In this document: positions 43,182-51,716 of the stretch, piece by piece | Layout: every line of letters starts with the position of its first letter | How positions within the stretch are numbered: the stretch's first letter is position 1 | Assembly (NCBI RefSeq): GCF_002831625.1 | Contig: NZ_CP025116.1 | Location: 1,688,501 to 1,752,500 of the forward strand | DNA from: Nonlabens sp. MB-3u-79 | GTDB lineage: Bacteria; Bacteroidota; Bacteroidia; Flavobacteriales; Flavobacteriaceae | Direction of reading: 5' to 3' | Length of the DNA stretch: 64,000 nt | Program-made: the position numbers and the translations under genes | Notes under the pieces: generated by a model | Database searches by the model: none | Told to the model about the DNA's origin: nothing | Seen by the model: the letters and a program-made list of their open reading frames with translations, nothing else

Positions 43182-45038
43182 TTACTCTTTTAAAATACGA
43201 ATCGATATTTTAGAGGCATGTTCTGCGTCATGATAAATACGATGTGTCGCTTTGATAAAATCTTTCTCATCCGCTTCATAAATATTTACAAACGATTGTG
43301 GGTTTATATCAACCAAAGGGAACCAGGAATTTTGAACTTGAATCATTATTCGGTGTCCTTTTTTAAATTGGTGCGCAGTAGCCGGCATTTCAAACGATAC
43401 TTCAGTGACTTGACCCGGTGTAAAAGGCTCTGGATTTTCAAAACTATTTCTAAACTTACCTCTCATTACATCTCCTCTCACTAACATTTGATAGCCAGCC
43501 ATGGTAATGTCCGTGTCATTTTGTTCGTCATTTTCTAATTCGTTTGGAAAGACGTCAATCATTTTTACAACATAATCTGCATCTGTCCCTGTAGTACTCA
43601 CAAATAAATTGACGTTTAAAGCACCCACTACAGTGATGTCTTCTTCTAAAATAGCTGTTTGGTAGACCATAACATCAGGTCTTCGACTTGCAAATCGTTG
43701 GTCGTCGGTCATATATTCTCTTGTTCTTTTCAGGTGGATGCCTTCGGCATAAGGTACAGGCTTATTGGGATCCACTGCATACTCATCATAACAAGCAGTG
43801 GCTGCTGGCTTGCTAAAAGAAAGTTTTTCATCACAGCCCAGAAATAACTCTTTCTTCTCAATATTTAAGGGGGGCCAAGCATTAAAGGCTTTCCATTTAT
43901 TTGCTCCTGTAATAAATATGGAAGCCTCAGGAAGGTCCATCTCCCCTTTATTTTTTAAATGGTAATTAAAAAACTTTAATTCAACATCTCTAAAATATGC
44001 TCGAGTGTTGCTTTCAAAATTAATATTTCCGAGTTTTTTACCTTCATCTAAGACCCATTGCCCGTGAAACCAAGGCCCCATAATAAGGCTGTTTTCAACC
44101 GTTTTATTCTGTGTTTCTATGGCTTCATATGTTTTTAGTGGGCCGTATAGATCTTCGGCATCAAACCAACCACCAACCACCAGCACGGCAGGTGCAACAT
44201 TTTTAAGATGCGGAAGCACATTTCGTGCTTTCCAAAACGAATCGTAGTTTGGGTGCTTTATCAAGTCAGACCAGAATTTATTCGTTTGTACCGTAGGTTT
44301 TTGTTGCATATTTTTAATCGGGCCAAGCTCTTTATAAAAAGCATAATTGTCTTTATTTTTATAATCAAATGGGACTTTTGAGCTAAGTCTTGTGGGGCCA
44401 TTTCTAGGTATGCCCATAGCAGCAGACTTTGGAAATGAATCCATCAGGAAAAAAGCACCGTTGTGATGACGATCATCTCCTAAAAACCAATCGGTGACCG
44501 GCGCTTGTGGGGAAACTGCTTTTAGAGCCGGGTGCGCATTAGGTAGGGTCATCGTTGCATAAAACCCCATATAGGAAATCCCAAAGACACCAACATTACC
44601 GTTGTTGTTGTCGACATTATGTACCAACCAATCAATGGTGTCATACGCATCACTGTTCTCATCTGTTTCTTTCTTTTTTTTATTTGGATTGTATGGTCGC
44701 ACTTCTACAAATTCGCCTTCACTCATATATTTACCTCTCACATCCTGACGAACTAGAATGTATTTTTCTTTTACTAGATGTGTGAAATAGTTCAAAAATT
44801 TCGAATTTTTGTCTTTGTTTGGTTCACTATTAAAAGGCGTTCTTATAATCAATATCGGATACGAAATTGATTTGTCTCTTGGTGCATAGACGGAAGTAAA
44901 CAATTTTACACCATCTCGCATTTCAATTTGAATTTCCTCTTTGGTATAGTTCTGCTGTATGTCGTTTTGAGCGAAAAGTTGAAATGAACATGCAAGCAAT
45001 AATGAAAAAAATAATATGGTTTTTTTAATGGTATTCAT
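43182..45038 (-). CDS. secreted CocE/NonD family hydrolase, 618 aa
   Basis: Signal peptide MNTIKKTILFFSLLLACSFQ. The X-Pro dipeptidyl-peptidase (S15) fold shows EIQMRDGVKLFTSVYAP-like text (IEMRDGVKLFTSVYAPRD), the tail VRQDVRGKYMSEGEF, the nucleophile motif FGISYMGFYATM (GxSYxG) and GGWFDAEDLYGPL with the catalytic Asp region. A C-terminal jelly-roll begins after about residue 390 (LNVNLFVSTTGTDADYVVKM). The length is normal for the family. It would cleave acyl esters or X-Pro peptides outside the cytoplasm and belongs to the hydrolase run. Confidence 0.92.
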   Translation of the reverse strand: MNTIKKTILFFSLLLACSFQLFAQNDIQQNYTKEEIQIEMRDGVKLFTSVYAPRDKSISYPILIIRTPFNSEPNKDKNSKFLNYFTHLVKEKYILVRQDVRGKYMSEGEFVEVRPYNPNKKKKETDENSDAYDTIDWLVHNVDNNNGNVGVFGISYMGFYATMTLPNAHPALKAVSPQAPVTDWFLGDDRHHNGAFFLMDSFPKSAAMGIPRNGPTRLSSKVPFDYKNKDNYAFYKELGPIKNMQQKPTVQTNKFWSDLIKHPNYDSFWKARNVLPHLKNVAPAVLVVGGWFDAEDLYGPLKTYEAIETQNKTVENSLIMGPWFHGQWVLDEGKKLGNINFESNTRAYFRDVELKFFNYHLKNKGEMDLPEASIFITGANKWKAFNAWPPLNIEKKELFLGCDEKLSFSKPAATACYDEYAVDPNKPVPYAEGIHLKRTREYMTDDQRFASRRPDVMVYQTAILEEDITVVGALNVNLFVSTTGTDADYVVKMIDVFPNELENDEQNDTDITMAGYQMLVRGDVMRGKFRNSFENPEPFTPGQVTEVSFEMPATAHQFKKGHRIMIQVQNSWFPLVDINPQSFVNIYEADEKDFIKATHRIYHDAEHASKISIRILKE

Positions 45039-45406
45039 TGTGTTTTATTTCTTTTTGTTAAAGTAAATTGATGGATTGGACTTGGTTTAAACTACACTAT
45101 TAGGTAACGCGACGGTTACCATTGCAACCTACTTTTTATAAATGTCTGAGATTTATCATATTTTTTTTAAGACAGTGCTATTCTTACTTTAGCTCCAACA
45201 GTTATTTTTGTATCTATTAAAAGTTCCTCTGCTGGACGCCTAATTCTTGCTACTTTGTAACCAGTAACTCCTAGAAGTGATAAGCTTTTTTTAATATATT
45301 GTTATTGTTAATAAAAGTTAAAAAAGTAATCATATCAAACTTATCTTCCTATTCTCTTTGTTCAAGAACTTCAACATAATACTTTAAAAGCATCGGTATC
45401 AATATT
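45039..45406. other. 368-bp spacer with a small hairpin
   Basis: Contains GGTAAC (45103-45108) and GTTACC (45115-45120), a perfect short inverted repeat around GCGACG that could be a reduced attC-like end. The rest (45121-45406) is AT-rich and holds no gene. Confidence 0.4.
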
Positions 45407-45976
45407 TTATTTTTCTACCTCTTGAATGTTAAAATTTGAAGCAGGTAACAATCTTGAGTCTTCTAAAGAGGCTTTTCTATGCCCAGTAATTTTTTGATAA
45501 GCTTCACTTTTAACAAAATCTACAAAGACATCTAGAGAAGCATATTCGACGAGTATTATGGCATCCCATTTTTCATCCTGTGGCCCAATTAAGAAATCTT
45601 GGCTTTCACCATAATATATTATGTTTCCAACTTTCGTGTTTTCAAAAATTTTTTCAACTTGTTTTAGATAGTATTGATAGGTTTCTTTACCTGTTTTGTC
45701 TTTTTGAATATTCGAAACTGCTATGCCCGTATAGTCAGCAATAGGTTTATACTTCAGTAAATTAAGCATTACAATTTTCTCCTGGCCTTTGAAAGTGTCA
45801 TAGAATTGATTCCAAGATTCTTCCGTAGATCCAATATATTTTTGTTTTGTACTTATTTTTGCTATGTCTTCTTTTAGATTTTTAGGCGCAGCATCTGCCT
45901 CTTTATTTTCAGATATGCAGCTATTCAATAGAATGGCAAAAGTTAAAAGTGAACTAATTTTAATTAATTTAATCAT
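45407..45976 (-). CDS. DUF1330-like lipoprotein, 189 aa
   Basis: Lipoprotein signal with LLTFAILLNSC. The mature part has the dimeric ferredoxin-like DUF1330 pattern: EKIVMLNLLKYKPIADYTGI, TYQYYLKQVEKIFENTKVGN, YGESQDFLIGPQDEKWDAII and VEYASLDVFVDFVKSEAYQK with HRKASLEDSRL. It is lipid-anchored in the cell envelope. The family's biochemical role is unclear. It is a single-gene unit; a compact attC-like site lies beyond its 3' side region toward the serine hydrolase on the right side of the next gap. Confidence 0.8.
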   Translation of the reverse strand: MIKLIKISSLLTFAILLNSCISENKEADAAPKNLKEDIAKISTKQKYIGSTEESWNQFYDTFKGQEKIVMLNLLKYKPIADYTGIAVSNIQKDKTGKETYQYYLKQVEKIFENTKVGNIIYYGESQDFLIGPQDEKWDAIILVEYASLDVFVDFVKSEAYQKITGHRKASLEDSRLLPASNFNIQEVEK

Positions 45977-46158
45977 GTTATATTTGTTTTAATGTTTAAT
46001 CTAACTATCATTAAATTAGGTTTTATAAAATACTCCCTAACTATTTGTTTCGAATCATCTCGGTAAATAATTGTGATCGGTTGTTATTTAAAGTCGTATT
46101 TCAAAAGGTCATTTCCTAATTTCAATTTCTAATTATCTTTTCGTGTTCTTTTTTAATT

Positions 46159-46216
46159 GCTACCAACGGTCATGGCTAAACTGCGTTTAAATGCAGTTTA
46201 GACAATGTTAGTAAGC
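46159..46216. repeat. compact 58-bp attC-like site with full R/L box architecture
   Basis: Outer arms GCTACCAAC and GTTAGTAAGC pair imperfectly (R-like boxes with AAC/GTT). Unpaired GGTCATGG and ACAAT follow, then perfect inner arms CTAAACTGC (46176-46184) and GCAGTTTAG (46193-46201) around an 8-nt loop. This is the layout of integron attC sites. It directly precedes the 3' end of the serine hydrolase gene. Confidence 0.65.
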
Positions 46217-46220
46217 GTCT

Positions 46221-46592
46221 CTAGCGTTCTACTTTAGTAAGTATATAATTATCCTGTTCTTTCATTAGAACAATTTTTCCTGGTTCATCTCTCTCAAAGG
46301 AAAGAACTTCTCCTAAATTACCATCTTCACGAATTCGTTGAAATTTATCTCCCTCAATATGTTTGTATAACTGCATTGATTCAGCTGGAGAAACTGATGG
46401 TAGAGAAAACAAAGCTAGTTTACCTTCCCAGGTAGCAACATAGTACTCGTTCATGTCTATCTCATATGATCCGGTATACTGTACAAGATCATGTTCCATT
46501 TTTTCGACAGAATCCTTTTTAACGGGTTTAACTTTATTGATAATGGCATGCATCCCCTTTATATATTTTCCAGGACTTACCCCCCCCGCCAT
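46221..46592 (-). pseudogene. C-terminal part of the serine hydrolase, out of frame
   Basis: This 3' segment encodes SPGKYIKGMHAIINKVKPVK, VQYTGSYEIDMNEYYVATW and the end NYILTKVER, the C-terminal lipocalin-like domain usual in beta-lactamase-type serine hydrolases. It is one base out of frame with the N-terminal part at a run of eight G (46580-46587). With seven G the two parts would read through as one protein of about 475 residues. Its own in-frame ATG is only a translation artefact or a weak restart. Confidence 0.8.
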
Positions 46593-47655
46593 TAATCATT
46601 ACAGTGTACGCCATTTTCTCTTTTAAATTTAGCGCAAGTGATGTCATGTAACCAGGACAGTGTCCACTATGACCAACCCATTTATTTCCACCTTCCCCTT
46701 TCCAAACATGAAACCCTAATCCCCAAGTGACTTTCCAGTCTGAGTTCGTCCAATGTACATTATGCATATTTTTTAATGTTGCTGGGTTTAATATCTCCGC
46801 AATAGTTGTATCCCTTAATCTAAATTGCCAAGAAGCAAACTTTCCTAAATCCTCTACGTTAGAAGAAAAACCTGCCGCGGCTTGGACTCCATTTGCTTGG
46901 AAAAACCCCACTTCTTTTCGCTTTCCTTCTCTTGATAGTGGGCTGTAACCAATTGCCAATTCAGTTCCGTGTAAAGATTCTGGCATAGTCGGTCGTGTAT
47001 TGTCTAGCTCAAGCTTTGATAGAATATTAATTTTGATGTAATCCTCAAAATTCTCACCTGAGACTTCTTCTACAACATACCCTAATAATGTAAGTGCAAG
47101 GTTACTATATTGAAAATAAGTGGATGCAGGATACAAGGTTTGTTGTGATGCTAATTCGGCTTTAATTTCTTCTTTAGTTGGGAAATTATAGATCGGGCCA
47201 TTCCAATGTGAAAAGGTGTTTTCACTAGGTAAACCAGATGAGTGGCTCAACAAAGTCCTAATCGTAATCGGACCACTTCCTTTGTATTGTTGTTCTAGAT
47301 TGTACCAAGGCAATACATCTTGAATATTGTCATCTAATCGCAGTTTCCCTTCATCGTATAATTTCATAATTGCAACCGAAGTAAACAACTTTGAAATAGA
47401 ACAGATACTACAAAGCGTTTTAGGGTCAGCTTTAATCCCTCCCTCTATGTTAGCCATGCCGAAGGCACCAGACCAAATCAATTCTTGGTCAGAAACAATA
47501 CTTGCAGTTATTCCAGGAAGTTTTTCGTAATCTTTTTGGGCGTCTAACCATGCTTCAATAATTTTAATGGCATCGCTATAGTCTTTGGATTCTTCTTGAG
47601 CGAAAGTTGAAATCGAAAAGGAGAATAAGATGATAATCAATAAGTTCTTTTTCAT
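46534..47655 (-). CDS. secreted serine hydrolase (beta-lactamase class C-like), truncated by frameshift
   Basis: Signal peptide MKKNLLIIILFSFSISTFAQ. Penicillin-binding-like motifs: SISK (SxxK) in CSICSISKLFTSVAIMKLYD, the YSN motif in FQYSNLALTLLGYVVEEV, and HSG in VGHSGHCPGYMTSL. The frame shifts at GGCGGGGGGGG and ends with the foreign tail KSWKIYKGDACHYQ. The catalytic core is complete, so the short form may still be active but lacks the C-terminal domain. Either a phase-variable tract or a sequencing error explains the break. Confidence 0.85.
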   Translation of the reverse strand: MKKNLLIIILFSFSISTFAQEESKDYSDAIKIIEAWLDAQKDYEKLPGITASIVSDQELIWSGAFGMANIEGGIKADPKTLCSICSISKLFTSVAIMKLYDEGKLRLDDNIQDVLPWYNLEQQYKGSGPITIRTLLSHSSGLPSENTFSHWNGPIYNFPTKEEIKAELASQQTLYPASTYFQYSNLALTLLGYVVEEVSGENFEDYIKINILSKLELDNTRPTMPESLHGTELAIGYSPLSREGKRKEVGFFQANGVQAAAGFSSNVEDLGKFASWQFRLRDTTIAEILNPATLKNMHNVHWTNSDWKVTWGLGFHVWKGEGGNKWVGHSGHCPGYMTSLALNLKEKMAYTVMINGGGGKSWKIYKGDACHYQ

Positions 47656-47670
47656 AGTTTAATTTCAATG

Positions 47671-47824
47671 CTTACTAACGGTTGCGTATTTGGTAAGTAG
47701 CGTGCAAAATAGCGATTACCTTTCGGTTAAGCTAGAGCCAATTTTAAAAATTTGGCAACTTTCCAAAAAGGCCCAAACCATTTTGTTAGCGATTACTTGC
47801 GCTATTTTTTATATGCGTTGTAGT
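47671..47824. repeat. attC-like spacer, type I, copy 3
   Basis: Left CTTACTAACGGTTGCGTATT and right TATATGCGTTGTAG. Interior CCTTTCGGTTAAGCTAGAGC and AATTTGGCAACTTTCC match the type I spacers at 32027 and 37044, though the left arm of the long stem is reduced. Confidence 0.6.
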
Positions 47825-47840
47825 TTGTAGTTTTTTTATT

Positions 47841-48200
47841 TTAAATTCTTGAATGAAATTTGAGTAGAAAGTAACCAGAGATTATTGTCAAGGCTAGAAA
47901 AACCCCAACAGCCGTCTGTTTAGCAATATTTTGATGTTCATTCACTTTCATGCTTTTTAGCACATTGCTGTTGATCCAAATTCCTAGTGCCGAAAAGACT
48001 CCAACCTCCATAGTTAGAATTACGAATTGCGCGATCATGAAACTGGTCATATCGTCACGTAGTTGACCGTTTTCCCAGCGAAAGTCACTCGGAATAAAGT
48101 TTGGATTTATGTACATGTTCAAGTAGAGCAAGATCCAAAGAATGAATGCCAATCTAAGGAGATTGTAAGTTGAATATATACTCCATTCAAGTGTTTTCAT
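47841..48200 (-). CDS. small membrane protein, 119 aa
   Basis: Three hydrophobic segments (LLRLAFILWILLYLNMYI, MIAQFVILTMEVGVFSALGI, TAVGVFLALTIISGYFLL) separated by short polar loops. I recognise no family. It is a single-gene unit bounded by a type I spacer (3' side) and a type II spacer (5' side), typical of the small hypothetical membrane proteins in this array. Confidence 0.6.
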   Translation of the reverse strand: MKTLEWSIYSTYNLLRLAFILWILLYLNMYINPNFIPSDFRWENGQLRDDMTSFMIAQFVILTMEVGVFSALGIWINSNVLKSMKVNEHQNIAKQTAVGVFLALTIISGYFLLKFHSRI

Positions 48201-48210
48201 TTTTTAATAG

Positions 48211-48324
48211 CTCAACGTGTTCGGTTTTGATTTGTGGCTTTGTTAATTGCTTACAAACGGTATACATATCCACGAGGATTTTTGTAAGTAGGCGAGAAGC
48301 AGCAATAAATTACACACGGCTTAA
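48211..48324. repeat. attC-like spacer, type II, shortened copy
   Basis: Left CTCAACGTGTTCGG, interior ATCC-ACGA-GGAT with TTTTGTAAGTAGGCGAGAAG and AGCAATAAATTACACACGG. The right end lacks the GTT triplet because it merges with the stop region of the following gene. Confidence 0.55.
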
Positions 48325-49055
48325 TCTTGATTCTCATTAATAAGTAGATATAGAGCATAATCGCAAGCAGTATCCATATCAAAATCTAAAATTATTTTTT
48401 CAATTTTCGCTGCTATTTCCGGTCTTTGAAATACAATTGCAAGACCACCATCAACTTCCATCATTTCAGCATATTTTCTTCCATTGGCACTTGCAACTGA
48501 CCAATTATAAGGGTAAGCAATTTTTCTTCCGTCACTACCCGTGCTAGTTGTCCAACCTGAATAAGGGTAAGCAATTTTTCTTCCGTCACTACCCGTGCTA
48601 GTTGTCCAGCCTGAATAAGGATAAGCAATTTTTCTTCCGTCACTTCCTGTACTGGTTGTCCAACCTGAATAAGGATAAGCAATTTTTCTTCCGTCACTTC
48701 CTGTACTGGTTGTCCAACCTGAATAAGGATAAGCAATTTTTCTTCCGTCACTTCCTGTACTGGTTGTCCAACCTGAGTAAGGATAAGCAATTTTTCTTCC
48801 ATCACTTCCGGTACTAGTTGTCCAACCTGAATAAGGATAAGCAATTTTTCTTCCGTCACTTCCGGTACTAGTTGTCCAACCCGAATATGGATAAGAAATT
48901 TTTACGCCGTCAGAACCTGTACTACTTGTAAATGAATAATTGAAATTCAATAGGTAAACTACATTGTCTTTAACAACAATCAGTTTCTGAGCATTTAGAT
49001 TACTCCCCAATGTCATTATCAGAAATAAAAGGAATCCAACTTTATTATTTATCAT
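48321..49055 (-). CDS. secreted protein with 18-residue tandem repeats, 244 aa
   Basis: Signal peptide (VGFLLFLIMTLGSNLNAQ), then about eight copies of GWTTSTGSDGRKIAYPYS (about residues 46-185), and a non-repetitive C-terminus (YAEMMEVDGGLAIVFQRPEI, DTACDYALYLL). The DNA repeats are 54 bp and nearly identical, so copy number can change by recombination. The repeats suggest a beta-solenoid or other stacked surface structure. No family is recognised. The stop codon lies inside the end of a type II spacer. Confidence 0.75.
   Translation of the reverse strand: MINNKVGFLLFLIMTLGSNLNAQKLIVVKDNVVYLLNFNYSFTSSTGSDGVKISYPYSGWTTSTGSDGRKIAYPYSGWTTSTGSDGRKIAYPYSGWTTSTGSDGRKIAYPYSGWTTSTGSDGRKIAYPYSGWTTSTGSDGRKIAYPYSGWTTSTGSDGRKIAYPYSGWTTSTGSDGRKIAYPYNWSVASANGRKYAEMMEVDGGLAIVFQRPEIAAKIEKIILDFDMDTACDYALYLLINENQD
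48505..48920. repeat. 54-bp in-frame tandem repeat, about 7.5 copies
   Basis: Repeats containing GCAATTTTTCTTCCGTCAC and GTTGTCCAACCTGAATA recur every 54 bp inside the gene 48321-49055. Neighbouring copies differ by a few bases (ACCC/TCCT/TCCG positions), which shows both recent duplication and some drift. Confidence 0.93.
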
Positions 49056-49407
49056 ATTTTATCTTTTTAAATTGTGGCCCCAATGTCTTGTGTTTGATTA
49101 GTTGCGGTATAGCTTGTTGTAAGGCTGAAAGATAATTAAACGGCATCTAATTTGATTACGGTAAACCGTAGCTATTATTTATACACGGTGATGCATTAGT
49201 TATTTACGTTTTCCTTATTAAAATCCGCGAATTAAAGTTACGGTGTACAAGGGTGGCATTCAACCCTGAATTATTTTTTTTTAAAAAAACTATTTTTTTT
49301 TTAACACAAGAAAAAACTTTAATATTGTGCGTTTTAACTTAGGTTAATTAATTTTCTTCTCTCTTTTAATTGAGGTAAGAAAAGACAAAATTTTTTAAAA
49401 AGACCCA
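49056..49407. other. 352-bp region: type III spacer plus AT-rich leader
   Basis: The left part is the attC-like spacer at 49075-49200. The right part is very AT-rich, with runs of T and A near 49268-49300, and is the leader of the plus-strand T9SS gene. No promoter box matches exactly. Confidence 0.5.
49075..49200. repeat. attC-like spacer, type III, copy 1
   Basis: Left GGCCCCAATGTCTTGTG, interior CTGAAAGATAATTAAACGGC and hairpin TACGGT-AA-ACCGTA, right TTATACACGGTGATGC. The counterpart is 62688-62818. The end triplets are degenerate in this copy. Confidence 0.55.
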
Positions 49408-49878
49408 ATGAAAAAAATAACACTCGTGGCCTGTCTATTACTTGCTACACAATTAATGTATTCACAACAAACCATTCCAACATCAGGAGGAGATGCCACA
49501 GGCAGCGGAGGTTCCTCTAGTTATACGGTTGGGCAATTGGTGTATACGACCAACACCGGTAGTGGCACAGTTATCCAAGGGGTGCAACAGCCGTTTGAAT
49601 TTCAAATACTCAGTAACGAAGAATTGACTACTGTAAATCTAGCAGCCATTACGTATCCTAATCCAACGTCTGATTATGTGATGCTGAAAATTTCAGATCA
49701 TGCGCTCGATAATTTAAGTTATCATCTTATAGATATTAATGGAAAAGCTATATCTAATGGCCACATTATTAATGGGGACACTCAAATTAACATGCATCAA
49801 TTAGCTATAGGTATGTATATTTTAAAAGTAAGCCTAAACAACCAAAAACTAAAAACCTTTAAAATCATTAAAAAATAA
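49408..49878 (+). CDS. T9SS type A sorting-domain protein, 156 aa
   Basis: Signal peptide MKKITLVACLLLATQLMYSQ, a Gly/Ser/Thr-rich middle (TSGGDATGSGGSSSYTVGQ) and a C-terminal type A sorting domain: YPNPTSDYVMLKI, LSYHLIDINGKAISNG, INMHQLAIGMYILKV and the end KLKTFKIIKK. The domain directs export through the type IX secretion system and attachment at the cell surface. The collagen-like gene follows after 12 nt, so the two are an operon, on the plus strand and opposite to the surrounding units. Confidence 0.9.
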   Translation: MKKITLVACLLLATQLMYSQQTIPTSGGDATGSGGSSSYTVGQLVYTTNTGSGTVIQGVQQPFEFQILSNEELTTVNLAAITYPNPTSDYVMLKISDHALDNLSYHLIDINGKAISNGHIINGDTQINMHQLAIGMYILKVSLNNQKLKTFKIIKK

Positions 49879-49890
49879 CATTAACCTATT

Positions 49891-51594
49891 ATGAAAAAAC
49901 TATACACAATTTTAGCAGCACTATTTCTTACTGCCAGTGCTTTTGCCCAAGCACCAGAGAAGATGAGTTACCAAGCAGTGGTAAGAGACAGTGGAGATGC
50001 TTTAGTAACAAGTCAACCAGTAGGCATGCAGATCAGTATATTACAAACTACAGCAACTGGAACAGCCGTTTATGTAGAAACTCAAACACCAACAACCAAT
50101 GTAAACGGATTGGTGAGCCTAGAAATAGGCACAGGAAGTGTCGTTAGTGGCGATTTTACAAGCATAGATTGGTCTACAGACAGTTATTTTATAAAAACAG
50201 AAACCGACCCAGCTGGCGGAACTACATATACCATAACAGGTACCAGCCAATTAATGAGTGTTCCTTTTGCCTTGTATGCAAAAACATCAGGCAATGGTGC
50301 AGGTCCAATTGGCCCACAAGGGCCAGCAGGTAACGATGGTGCAACTGGACCAATAGGAGCAGACGGAGCTGCTGGAACTAATGGAACCGATGGAGCACAA
50401 GGTATTCAAGGAGCACAGGGAGATATTGGAGCTGCCGGTGCAGATGGAGCACAAGGTATTCAAGGAGCAGATGGAGCAACAGGTACAACTGGGCAGCAAG
50501 GACCAGCAGGTAACGATGGTGCAACTGGACAGCAAGGACTGGCAGGAAATGACGGTGCAACAGGGTTGACAGGTCCTGTAGGTCCAACCGGTCCCGCAGG
50601 TTCTCTAGGTCCTCAAGGTATTCAAGGAGCTGCTGGAATTAATGGAACACCAGGTATTCAAGGAGCACCAGGAACTGCAGGAGCACCAGGAGTAGACGGA
50701 GCTGCTGGAACTAATGGAACCGATGGAGCACAAGGTATTCAAGGAGCAGATGGAGCAACAGGTACAACTGGGCAGCAAGGACCAGCAGGTAACGATGGTA
50801 CAACTGGACAGCAAGGACTGGCAGGAAACGACGGTGCAACAGGGTTGACAGGTCTTGTAGGTCCCGCAGGTTCTCTAGGTCCTCAAGGTATTCAAGGAGC
50901 TGCTGGAATTAATGGAACACCAGGTATTCAAGGAGCAACTGGTGCATCGGGAGCAGATGGAGCTGCAGGAGCACCAGGAACTGCAGGAGCACCAGGAGTA
51001 GACGGAGCTGCTGGAACTAATGGAATCGATGGAACACAAGGTATTCAAGGAGCAACGGGAGCAGATGGAGCAACAGGACCTTCAGGAACTAATGGAACAC
51101 AAGGTATTCAAGGAGCAACAGGAGCAGATGGAGCACAAGGTATTCAAGGAGCAACAGGAGCAGATGGAGCACAAGGTATTCAAGGAGAAACAGGCGCAGC
51201 AGGAACTAACGCAACACAACCTACCTACACTGTAAACACCCTTTATCCAGAGTTAGGAGGTTACGTAATAGAAATTAATGCAGATGGCACACATGGTTTG
51301 GTTGCAGCCATGCAAGATCAAGGAACTTCAAATTGGTATCAGGCAAATGACTTATTGAGCAATGCCGCTAATCATGATGTTAACGGCGCTAAATTTAAAG
51401 ATTGGCGCATACCTACCAAAAGAGAATTAAACCTTATTTATTTTCAGAGAGCAAGTATTGGAGCGGCCTCTTACTACTGGAGTTCTACGGAGATCGATAA
51501 CTATAGCGCGTGGTACCAGTTTTTCCCCAATGGTAATCAGGGCTACAGCTTTAAGAGCAGCACAGAATATGTGCGTGCTGTTCGGGCTTTTTAA
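49891..51594 (+). CDS. secreted collagen-like protein with C-terminal DUF1566-like domain
   Basis: The 567-residue protein has a signal peptide (MKKLYTILAALFLTASAFAQ), an N-terminal beta domain to about 135 (EKMSYQAVVRDSGDALVTSQ), about 100 Gly-X-Y triplets (about 138-440; GPIGPQGPAGNDGATGPIG and GIQGADGATG-type units), and a C-terminal domain YPELGGYVIEINADGTHGLV, AMQDQGTSNWY, DWRIPTKRELNLIY and YYWSSTE of the DUF1566/Fib_succ_major kind. It is a probable trimeric surface fibre. Long DNA repeats within the triplet region make length variation likely. Partner of the T9SS protein upstream. Confidence 0.9.
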   Translation: MKKLYTILAALFLTASAFAQAPEKMSYQAVVRDSGDALVTSQPVGMQISILQTTATGTAVYVETQTPTTNVNGLVSLEIGTGSVVSGDFTSIDWSTDSYFIKTETDPAGGTTYTITGTSQLMSVPFALYAKTSGNGAGPIGPQGPAGNDGATGPIGADGAAGTNGTDGAQGIQGAQGDIGAAGADGAQGIQGADGATGTTGQQGPAGNDGATGQQGLAGNDGATGLTGPVGPTGPAGSLGPQGIQGAAGINGTPGIQGAPGTAGAPGVDGAAGTNGTDGAQGIQGADGATGTTGQQGPAGNDGTTGQQGLAGNDGATGLTGLVGPAGSLGPQGIQGAAGINGTPGIQGATGASGADGAAGAPGTAGAPGVDGAAGTNGIDGTQGIQGATGADGATGPSGTNGTQGIQGATGADGAQGIQGATGADGAQGIQGETGAAGTNATQPTYTVNTLYPELGGYVIEINADGTHGLVAAMQDQGTSNWYQANDLLSNAANHDVNGAKFKDWRIPTKRELNLIYFQRASIGAASYYWSSTEIDNYSAWYQFFPNGNQGYSFKSSTEYVRAVRAF

Positions 51595-51653
51595 TTATTT
51601 AGTTATTTATCAATTTAATTAGTACCGCGTAAGCGGTCGGTTTAAAAAATATA

Positions 51654-51693
51654 GAACCAATAGTACTCTAAAAAAGTAGTATTGGTTTTTTTG
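51654..51693 (+). terminator. terminator of the T9SS/collagen-like operon
   Basis: Arms AACCAATAGTACT and AGTAGTATTGGTT pair with one mismatch around a short A-rich loop and are followed by TTTTTTG. Confidence 0.88.
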
Positions 51694-51716
51694 TTTGCAG
51701 TAATTACTGGCAACTG

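Noticed and set aside
48461..48859. Alternate frame of 132 codons in the 54-bp repeat gene
   Set aside because: Period-54 translation of the repeats; the frame 48321-49055 has the signal peptide and a non-repetitive C-terminus.
50287..50814. Antisense and alternate-frame reading of the collagen-like gene (Cys/Ser-rich frames)
   Set aside because: They mirror the Gly-X-Y repeat of the real gene and have no independent start or conservation signal.
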